From positions 1 to 6,520 of the forward strand of contig JACMMK010000248.1 in the NCBI GenBank assembly GCA_014379045.1: a stretch of 6,520 bases of DNA, read 5' to 3'. The position numbers and the translations under genes are program-made. Origin of the DNA: Burkholderiales bacterium (GTDB lineage Bacteria; Pseudomonadota; Gammaproteobacteria; Burkholderiales; CAIKXV01). Under the pieces are notes generated by a model. It searched no databases and was not told the origin of the DNA. It saw only the letters and a program-made list of their open reading frames with translations. Of this stretch, positions 1 to 5,300 are shown one piece after another; the first letter of the stretch is position 1, and every line of letters begins with the position of its first letter.

Positions 1-59
1 CGGCCGATGCACCCAAACGTATCGACGACATCGAAGCCTGGATGCGCGAGCGGTCGTGA
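1..59 (+). CDS. pepP: C-terminal end of probable Xaa-Pro aminopeptidase (partial)
   Basis: Only the last 18 codons are in the window. Read from base 3 they give ADAPKRIDDIEAWMRERS and end at TGA 57-59. The pattern P-K-R-I-x-D-I-E-A-x-M is what I recall from the extreme C terminus of proteobacterial aminopeptidase P (PepP), a cytosolic dimetal peptidase that removes an N-terminal residue preceding proline. A pepP gene commonly sits directly upstream of ubiH in Beta- and Gammaproteobacteria, which supports the call. No catalytic residue is in view, so the identity rests on a short motif and on synteny. The stop is 100 bases before the ubiH start. Confidence 0.5.
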   Translation, partial: ADAPKRIDDIEAWMRERS

Positions 60-159
60 GCAGAGCGCCGGATAGCGCTTCGGCTTCCCGGGAAGGTGCA
101 GCCCCGGGCGCCTATCGAAGCCACGCGACGCAATCGCGGCCGGCCACCGTCGGCGCCCG

Positions 160-1416
160 GTGACGATCGCCACGACGGTGACGACGGTCGACGTCCCCGT
201 CACGCCGTTGGCGATCATCGGTGCCGGTCCGATCGGGGCCGTTGCAGCACTGGCACTGAGCGCGCGCGGCGTGCCAGTGCGGATGTTCGAAGCGCGTGCG
301 CCGGGCACCGGCAAAGTGGACCAGCGCGCGATCGCAGTGTCCTGGGGTTCGCGTCTGGCGCTCGAGCCGTTGGGTATCTGGTCCAGGCTTGCCCGCGTCG
401 ATCCGATCGAACGCGTGAGCGTCAGCGAGCGCGGCGCGTTCGGCAGCATCGAATTCAGCGCGTCGGACCTCGGTGTGCCCGCGCTCGGTTACGTGGTCGA
501 CTATGGCGATCTCGCGCGCGCCTGCGCCGACGCCCTCGCCGATGCGGGGATAGCCGTTGCTTACGGCACCGCGCTCGTCGCGCTCGACGCAAAGCGCGCG
601 CCGATGCGGCTGACACTCGCCGCAGAAACCGGCGCGACCTACACGCTCGACGCACAGTGTGTGGTGCTGGCCGATGGTGCCGAGGCCTCGGGCGCCGATG
701 CCGCGCTGCGTCGACACGAGCGCGTGTATCGCCAGGTGGCGCTGATCGGCGAGGTCGCCTGCACGCGTTTCCGACGCGCGCAGGCGTTCGAGCGATTCGC
801 CGGCAGTGGTCCGCTCGCGTTGTTGCCGCGCCGCGATCATTATGCGTGCGTCTGGGTGCTCGAGTCAGAACCGGCGCGTCGCCTGCTCGATGCCGGTGCC
901 CCGGCGCAGGCACGCGCGCTCGAAGCCGCGGCAGGTCCTGGCTTCGGCGCGATGCAGTGGTTGGCCGCCCCGCGCGAACTGCCCCTGGCTTTGCGCTGGA
1001 GGACTTCGGATGACGAGGCACGCGTGATCCCGATCGGCAATGCCGCGCAGCTGTTGCATCCGGTGGCGGGGCAGGGCTTCAACCTCGGCGTGCGCGATGC
1101 GCTCGCGCTGGCGGCCGAATGGCCCGCCGCGCGGCGCGGCAGTGACATCTTCGATGTACGCGACGACGCAACAGTGCGCGACGATCTCGACCGGGGCGTC
1201 GCGCGCACTGCGCTCGATCAGGCCTTGCGCCGTTTCCGCCGCGCGCGGCGGGTCGATCGCGCGCTGACGATCGCGCTGACCGATGGCATGGCGCGGATCA
1301 CCGCGATCGACAATCCGGCCGCGGCGGTGTTGCGTGGAGTCGGGCTGTGCGTACTGGATGTCGTGCCGAACGTGCGTCGGCGCGTTTTGCAGACCCTGGT
1401 GTTCGGTGCGCCTTAG
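160..1416 (+). CDS. ubiH: UbiH-type FAD-dependent 2-polyprenyl-6-methoxyphenol hydroxylase
   Basis: The 418-residue product belongs to the UbiH/UbiF/UbiI/COQ6 flavoprotein monooxygenases of aerobic ubiquinone synthesis. UbiH itself hydroxylates ring carbon 1 of the 2-polyprenyl-6-methoxyphenol intermediate and is thought to work in a membrane-associated complex. The sequence shows an N-terminal Rossmann FAD motif GAGPIGA (residues 21-27) with an acidic residue E44 closing the second strand, the family motif DQRAIAVS (54-61), a mid-protein ADG motif (171-173), and the second FAD motif GNAAQLLHPVAGQGFNLG (293-310). The GNAAQ form, with Asn, is the UbiH version; UbiF and UbiI normally have GDAAH there. 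Length is slightly above the roughly 390 of E. coli UbiH. The start is a GTG with no recognisable Shine-Dalgarno sequence. The frame is closed by a stop at 73-75 and has no other usual start codon before 160; GTG 178 is the main alternative. No transmembrane segment is apparent. Confidence 0.9.
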   Translation: MTIATTVTTVDVPVTPLAIIGAGPIGAVAALALSARGVPVRMFEARAPGTGKVDQRAIAVSWGSRLALEPLGIWSRLARVDPIERVSVSERGAFGSIEFSASDLGVPALGYVVDYGDLARACADALADAGIAVAYGTALVALDAKRAPMRLTLAAETGATYTLDAQCVVLADGAEASGADAALRRHERVYRQVALIGEVACTRFRRAQAFERFAGSGPLALLPRRDHYACVWVLESEPARRLLDAGAPAQARALEAAAGPGFGAMQWLAAPRELPLALRWRTSDDEARVIPIGNAAQLLHPVAGQGFNLGVRDALALAAEWPAARRGSDIFDVRDDATVRDDLDRGVARTALDQALRRFRRARRVDRALTIALTDGMARITAIDNPAAAVLRGVGLCVLDVVPNVRRRVLQTLVFGAP

Positions 1417-1714
1417 TACGCTCTGAAGGTGATGCGCGCTGTTGCTTGCGTCAAGTTCGCCTCGGGCACTGAGCCCTCGCGCGCGTTCACTTCACCCGTT
1501 CGTCGCAACCGCGCGCCCTGCGGGCATGCGCGCGCGGCGCGGGCTGCAAGCACCACTGACAGGCAACGGCGCCGACCTCGACGCGCCCACCGGGCGCTCA
1601 CGACGTCGCGCACGCAATCGCACGAAGTACGCGCGAAGACGCGCAGCAAGACTCGTTCCACGACGGCGATACGACACTTGCGCGCCTCTCGCAGTGCGTG
1701 CCGCGAGTTTGGCT

Positions 1715-1742
1715 TTGCACCGGCTCGCACAGTCATTACAAT
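1715..1742 (+). promoter_or_regulatory. Candidate sigma70 promoter for the dusB-fis-purH operon
   Basis: TTGCAC at 1715-1720 and TACAAT at 1737-1742 are separated by 16 bases. The -10 box matches five of six consensus positions; the -35 box matches only TTG. The surroundings are otherwise GC-rich, so the local A/T run stands out. The expected start point lies around 1748-1750, in a pyrimidine-rich stretch. The E. coli dusB-fis promoter also lies upstream of dusB, but much closer. The assignment is inferred from sequence alone. Confidence 0.4.
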
Positions 1743-1748
1743 CTCCCT

Positions 1749-1779
1749 CCCGTCCTGACTCGGTGGGAGTCGGGACGGG
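1749..1779 (+). promoter_or_regulatory. 13-bp hairpin at the predicted 5' end of the dusB leader
   Basis: CCCGTCCTGACTC (1749-1761) pairs along its full length with GAGTCGGGACGGG (1767-1779), leaving a five-base loop GGTGG. One pair is a T-G wobble in DNA letters (1756 with 1772), which is a normal pair in RNA. Its first base coincides with the transcription start expected from the adjacent -10 box. No T-tract follows on either strand, so it does not look like a Rho-independent terminator. A 5'-terminal hairpin can protect mRNA from pyrophosphohydrolase and RNase E; a protein-binding dyad is the alternative reading. Confidence 0.55.
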
Positions 1780-2086
1780 CGCCGCGCGAGCGATCGGTTC
1801 GGCAGGGTCGCCGTGTGCCTGAATACATGGCTCGGCTGCGCAGGTCGGGCGCCCGTATCGCGTTGTTGTATCGTGTCGCGGGTGGTGTAGCAGGCTTTCG
1901 TCGTGGTGTGCCCGCTCGTTCGAGCTCGATCGCGCGGTCGACTAGCGTCTTCGTCTCAGTGCTTTCGCCGTCGTTGTAGTCTTTTGCTGCAAGTGTCGTT
2001 GCCATCGTTGGCCGCATCGTCGCCGTATCCCGATCCGCATCCTCGCTGTTCGCTGCTCCGCGTTTCTCCTCAACTACTGCGACTTC

Positions 2087-3187
2087 ATGCGTATCGGTCC
2101 ATTCGACATCTCGCCTTCGCTCGTCGTCGCCCCGATGGCTGGTGTCACCGATCGGCCGTTTCGAAGCCTTTGCCGACGCCTGGGCGCAGGGCTTGCCGTG
2201 TCGGAGATGGTCGGCTCCGATCCGGGTTTGCGCGATACGCCGAAGACCCGGTGGCGCACAGACCACACGGCAGAGACGGGTCCGATCGCGGCACAGATCG
2301 CCGGTGCCGATCCGCACTGGCTTGCGGCGGCCGCACGCTTCAACGTCGAGCGCGGCGCGCAGCTGATCGACATCAACATGGGGTGTCCGGCGAAGAAAGT
2401 GTGCAATGTCGCTGCGGGTTCGGCGCTGTTGCGGGACGAAGCGTTGGTCGCACGCATTCTCGCAGCGGTCGTCGGTGCCGTGTCGGTACCGGTGACGCTC
2501 AAGATTCGAACCGGCTGGGACCGTACGCAGCGCAATGCGGTGACCATCGCACGCATCGCCGAGTGCTCCGGCATTCAGGCCTTGACCGTGCACGGGCGCA
2601 CTCGCGCAGACGCCTTTGCGGGGGCGGCCGAATACGACACGATCGCGGCGGTGAAGGCGGCCGTGCGTATCCCGGTGATCGCCAACGGCGACATCACCGA
2701 TGCGCGCAGTGCGCGCGCAGTGCTCGACGCCACCGGCGCCGACGCGCTGATGATCGGGCGGGGCGCGTTCGGCCGGCCCTGGGTGTTCCGCGAGGTGGCC
2801 CACTTCCTCGCCACCGGCACGACCTTGCCGCCGCCCGATGTACGCGAGTGGAGCGCGATCGTCAGCGCGCATCTGGCGGACATTCATTCCTTCTACGGCG
2901 AAGCCACCGGCGTGCGCATTGCGCGCAAGCATATCGGCTGGTACGTCCACGGCATCCCGGGTGGTGAGCGCCTGCGCCAGCGCATCAACGAGGCCGAGAC
3001 CATCGTCGGTCAGCGCGCGGCGCTCGATGCCTGGTGCTTCCTGATTCAGTCGGGCGCAGCGAGCCGTCCACGAACCGATGACCGCGTAGCGGCACCGTTC
3101 GCGCTGCCCGCGCACGCATGTTCCTATAACAATCACCGTGCGCCCGCCGAGCGCACGCGCATCCGGCCGGAGGAGATTCACCGATGA
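2087..3187 (+). CDS. dusB: tRNA-dihydrouridine synthase B
   Basis: DusB reduces specific uridines in the tRNA D-loop to dihydrouridine, using FMN and NADPH, in the cytosol. The 366-residue product shows the N-terminal FMN site APMAGVTDRPFR (15-26), SEMVGS (39-44), the DINMGCPAKKVCN motif (95-107) with the catalytic acid C100, LTVHGRTR in mid-barrel, PVIANGDI and MIGRGAFGRPWVF late in the TIM barrel, and a helical C-terminal domain. The conserved fold appears to end near residue 322; about 44 further residues have no recognisable domain, making the protein longer than the usual 320-335. The start is ATG 2087: no other ATG, GTG or TTG occurs in frame after the stop at 1943-1945, and the conserved N terminus begins at once. 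No Shine-Dalgarno sequence precedes it; the upstream bases include CTCCTC instead. The gene overlaps fis by four bases (ATGA). Confidence 0.95.
   Translation: MRIGPFDISPSLVVAPMAGVTDRPFRSLCRRLGAGLAVSEMVGSDPGLRDTPKTRWRTDHTAETGPIAAQIAGADPHWLAAAARFNVERGAQLIDINMGCPAKKVCNVAAGSALLRDEALVARILAAVVGAVSVPVTLKIRTGWDRTQRNAVTIARIAECSGIQALTVHGRTRADAFAGAAEYDTIAAVKAAVRIPVIANGDITDARSARAVLDATGADALMIGRGAFGRPWVFREVAHFLATGTTLPPPDVREWSAIVSAHLADIHSFYGEATGVRIARKHIGWYVHGIPGGERLRQRINEAETIVGQRAALDAWCFLIQSGAASRPRTDDRVAAPFALPAHACSYNNHRAPAERTRIRPEEIHR
3110..3143 (+). promoter_or_regulatory. Inverted repeat framing an A/T-rich loop upstream of fis
   Basis: GCGCACG (3110-3116) and CGTGCGC (3137-3143) form a perfect 7-bp inverted repeat around a 20-base interval with 13 A/T bases, unusual in this GC-rich window. 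The interval includes TATAAC (3125-3130), a good -10 match but without a convincing -35 at normal spacing. It lies within the extended tail of dusB and ends 25 bases before the fis Shine-Dalgarno sequence. Two readings fit: an RNA element like the upstream AU element known to boost translation of E. coli fis, or an internal fis promoter. Confidence 0.35.
3169..3175 (+). promoter_or_regulatory. Strong ribosome binding site of fis
   Basis: GGAGGAG lies eight bases before the fis ATG at 3184 and inside the last codons of dusB. It fixes the fis start and is the only strong Shine-Dalgarno sequence before a gene in the window; ubiH, dusB, purH and purD lack one at normal spacing. Confidence 0.85.
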
Positions 3188-3435
3188 AAGAAGAAAGCGA
3201 ACTCAGCCGCACCGTCAGGCGCGCGATCGATGGATATTTTCGCGATCTCGATGGGCAGAAGCCGCATGCCATCTATGACATGGTCATCCACTGCGTCGAG
3301 CGGCCTATGCTCGAGTCGGTGCTCGAGCGTGCCGAGGGCAACCAGAGCCGGGCCGCCGAGATTCTCGGCCTGAATCGCAACACGTTACGAAAGAAGATGA
3401 AGGAGCATGGTCTGAACGGGCTGCACCCGTTGTGA
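3184..3435 (+). CDS. fis: Fis family nucleoid-associated DNA-binding protein (short form)
   Basis: Fis is a small homodimer that bends DNA, organises the nucleoid and in enterics activates rRNA and tRNA promoters during rapid growth. The 83-residue product has the dimerisation helices (about 8-50) and a C-terminal helix-turn-helix (about 53-77: NQSRAAEILGLNRNTLRKK and following). The DNA-contacting residues known in E. coli Fis (N84, R85, T87, R89, K90) correspond to N64, R65, T67, R69 and K70. Compared with the 98-residue E. coli protein it lacks about 20 N-terminal residues, including the mobile beta-hairpin arm needed for site-specific inversion systems, and carries five extra C-terminal residues (GLHPL). 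The wording YFRDLDG, YDMV and CVERPML is typical of betaproteobacterial Fis as I recall it. Its ATG overlaps the dusB stop (ATGA) and its TGA overlaps the purH GTG (GTGA), so translation is probably coupled across three genes. Confidence 0.95.
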   Translation: MKEESELSRTVRRAIDGYFRDLDGQKPHAIYDMVIHCVERPMLESVLERAEGNQSRAAEILGLNRNTLRKKMKEHGLNGLHPL

Positions 3436-5171
3436 TCGAACCGCTGCCCGCCGCGGTGGTCGACGGCGGCAGTCGTGCGCGCCCACGGCGGCGCGCGCTG
3501 TTGAGCGTGTCCTGCAAGTCCGGCGTTGAAGCGTTCGCGGCGCGTCTTGCCGCGCTCGATTTCGAGCTGGTGTCGACTGGTGGCACGGGCGCACTGCTGC
3601 GCGCCGCCGGACTGCCGGTGATCGACGTCGCGACGATCACCGGTTTCCCGGAGATGCTCGACGGGCGTGTCAAGACCCTGCACCCCAACGTGCATGGCGC
3701 GATCCTCGCGCGCCTCGACCTGCCCGAACATCGCGCCGCGCTGGCGCAGGCCGGCATGGAACCGATCTCGCTCGTCGTGGTGAACCTGTATCCGTTCCGC
3801 GAGGCCGCGGCACGGCCGGGTTCGACGCTGGAAGAGGTCGTCGAGCAGATCGATATCGGCGGGCCCGCGATGGTCCGCGCCGCCGCGAAGAACCACGCGC
3901 ATGTAGGCGTGGTCGTCGACTCCGACGATTATGCGGCGATTGCCGATGAGCTCGTGCGCGACGGCGCACTCGGCGACGCGACCCGGTTCGAGCTCGCGCG
4001 CAAGGCGTTCTCGCATACCGCTGCCTACGACGGCGCGATCAGCAATTATCTCGGCATGGTGGCCGCGCGTGGCGCGTCGGGCGAGGCCGTGCGCGAGCGC
4101 GCAGGGGCCAGCGGGTCGGACCGGCCCTTGGAGGCTGCGTATCCCGCGCAGCTGAATCTTTCCTTCACTCGAATCGCACCACTTCGTTACGGGGAAAACC
4201 CGCACCAGTCCGCGGCGTTCTACCGCGATCTGGACGCGTCGTTCGACGCGATCGTCGGCGGCCCCGCCGGCCCCTCCGCCGGCCGCCTCGACGGAACCAT
4301 CGCGTGTGCGGCACAGCGGCAGGGCAAGGAACTGTCCTACAACAATATCGCCGACGCCGACGCGGCATGGGAATGCGTGCGCGGCTTTACGGCTGCAGGC
4401 GCTGCCGTCGGCGATCCGTCGCGTCGGGCCGCCTGCGCGATCGTCAAGCATGCGAACCCCTGCGGCGTCGCCCTCGGCATCGACGCGGCCGATGCCTACC
4501 GTCGTGCCTTCGCCACCGACCCGACCTCGGCGTTCGGCGGCATCATCGCCTTCAACTGCCCGCTCGATGCCATGGCGGCAGAGGCGCTGATCCGCCAGTT
4601 CGCCGAGGTGGTCGTGGCGCCGGCAGTGACTCTGGAGGCGATGGCGGTGCTCTCGAGCAAGCCGTCTTTGCGTGTACTCGAGACCGGCACGGGCGATGCG
4701 CGAAATACGCTGCACCTGCAGCGGATCGGCGGCGGCTTGCTCGTGCAACGCGCCGACCTGGTCGACGGCGATGGCGTCGCGGCGAAGCCGGCGACGCAGC
4801 GCAAACCTGACGCTGACGAACTGCGCGATCTGCACTTCGCGTGGCAGGTCGTGAAATTCGTCAAGTCGAACGCGATCGTGTTCGCGCGCGACGCGCGCAC
4901 GCTCGCCGTCGGCGCGGGCCAGATGAGTCGCATCGACAGCGTGCGCATCGCGCGCCACAAGGCGGCCGAGGTCGGACTCGATCTGGCCGGTGCCTGTGTC
5001 GCCTCCGACGCGTTCTTCCCGTTTCGCGACGGGCTCGATGCCATCGTCGCCGCTGGCGCGCGCGCGGTGATCCAGCCTGGCGGAAGCGTGCGCGATGCCG
5101 AAGTGATCGCCGCCGCCGACGAGCAGGGCGTGGCGATGCTGTTCACCGGGGTGCGTCATTTTCGGCATTGA
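3432..5171 (+). CDS. purH: Bifunctional AICAR formyltransferase / IMP cyclohydrolase
   Basis: PurH carries out the last two steps of de novo IMP synthesis: formyl transfer from 10-formyl-THF to AICAR, then ring closure of FAICAR. The 579-residue product has the N-terminal MGS-like cyclohydrolase domain, with the STGGT phosphate loop (48-52), GRVKTLHP with K81, EQIDIGG with D141, and AAAKNHA with K153. The formyltransferase domain follows, with LRYGENPHQ (251-259), QGKELSYNNIADADAA, the catalytic KHANPCG (K339, H340), DPTSAFGGIIAFN, KFVKSNAIV, SDAFFPFRD (525-533) and the terminal RHFRH. It is about 50 residues longer than E. coli PurH (529), because of a longer N terminus and several loop insertions, one containing a short repeat near 4264-4284. 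The usual SVSDK reads SVSCK, with C28 in place of Asp. The GTG start overlaps the fis stop (GTGA) with no Shine-Dalgarno at normal spacing, suggesting coupling; GTG 3456 is an alternative start. Confidence 0.96.
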   Translation: MIEPLPAAVVDGGSRARPRRRALLSVSCKSGVEAFAARLAALDFELVSTGGTGALLRAAGLPVIDVATITGFPEMLDGRVKTLHPNVHGAILARLDLPEHRAALAQAGMEPISLVVVNLYPFREAAARPGSTLEEVVEQIDIGGPAMVRAAAKNHAHVGVVVDSDDYAAIADELVRDGALGDATRFELARKAFSHTAAYDGAISNYLGMVAARGASGEAVRERAGASGSDRPLEAAYPAQLNLSFTRIAPLRYGENPHQSAAFYRDLDASFDAIVGGPAGPSAGRLDGTIACAAQRQGKELSYNNIADADAAWECVRGFTAAGAAVGDPSRRAACAIVKHANPCGVALGIDAADAYRRAFATDPTSAFGGIIAFNCPLDAMAAEALIRQFAEVVVAPAVTLEAMAVLSSKPSLRVLETGTGDARNTLHLQRIGGGLLVQRADLVDGDGVAAKPATQRKPDADELRDLHFAWQVVKFVKSNAIVFARDARTLAVGAGQMSRIDSVRIARHKAAEVGLDLAGACVASDAFFPFRDGLDAIVAAGARAVIQPGGSVRDAEVIAAADEQGVAMLFTGVRHFRH

Positions 5172-5211
5172 TGCGGGGCGCCCGCGCCAGCGCGGCGATT
5201 GCTGCGTGATC

Positions 5212-5227
5212 GAATCGGTTACGATTC
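5212..5227. promoter_or_regulatory. Inverted repeat between purH and purD
   Basis: GAATCG (5212-5217) and CGATTC (5222-5227) form a perfect 6-bp dyad around the four bases GTTA, within the 129-base purH-purD spacer. It overlaps a weak promoter-like pair, TTGCTG (5199-5204) and TACGAT (5220-5225), with only 15 bases between. It does not resemble the E. coli PurR box. It may be an operator, a small mRNA hairpin or chance; no T-tract follows. The rest of the spacer shows nothing clear beyond a short GC stem at 5182-5195. Confidence 0.25.
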
Positions 5228-5300
5228 CCCGGGTGATGATCGCGCGCAACGCCAGTTTCGATTCCGGCGCCCGGACGCCTGCCGCCGGTATCGGTCGACG

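Larger units (their letters stand above)
1417..2086. other. Long intergenic region without a convincing gene; dusB operon leader
   Basis: This stretch of about 670 bases separates ubiH from dusB. Open frames in it are short, very rich in Arg and Ala, and match no family I recognise. The left half (to about 1736) carries GC-rich inverted repeats, for example around 1511-1531 (GCGCGCCC, loop TGC, GGGC, two-base bulge, GCGC), with no following T-tract, so no intrinsic terminator for ubiH is visible. The right half holds a sigma70-like promoter and a strong hairpin, annotated separately, then a C/T-rich, A-poor leader with repeated TCGTTG (1971-1976, 1996-2001, 2005-2010). In some Betaproteobacteria I recall a dsbC gene at this position; I see no CxxC thioredoxin motif or other remnant of it here. 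Confidence 0.6.

Noticed and set aside
96..1013. A 305-codon plus-strand frame overlapping ubiH in another frame
   Set aside because: It is extremely Arg-rich and overlaps the well-supported ubiH frame, which has all the FAD motifs.
1749..1779. The gap hairpin as a Rho-independent terminator
   Set aside because: No T-tract follows the stem on the plus strand, nor on the minus strand, where the next bases are AGGGAGATTG.
1417..2086. A tRNA, riboswitch, insertion sequence or CRISPR array in the gap
   Set aside because: I see no T-loop GGTTCGA-type motif with a CCA-ready acceptor stem, no known riboswitch core, no transposase frame or terminal repeats, and no regularly spaced repeats.
1903..2967. 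A 354-codon plus-strand frame beginning in the gap and overlapping dusB
   Set aside because: It is out of frame with the DusB motifs, Arg-rich and without domains; the DusB frame explains the region.
1736..3181. A 481-codon minus-strand frame covering dusB and half of the gap
   Set aside because: Most of it is antisense to dusB, the protein resembles no family, and its composition is that of a shadow frame.
5182..5195. Short GC stem (CCGCG, loop CCAG, CGCGG) after purH as a terminator
   Set aside because: Only five pairs and no T-tract; purD follows on the same strand, so termination here is not supported.
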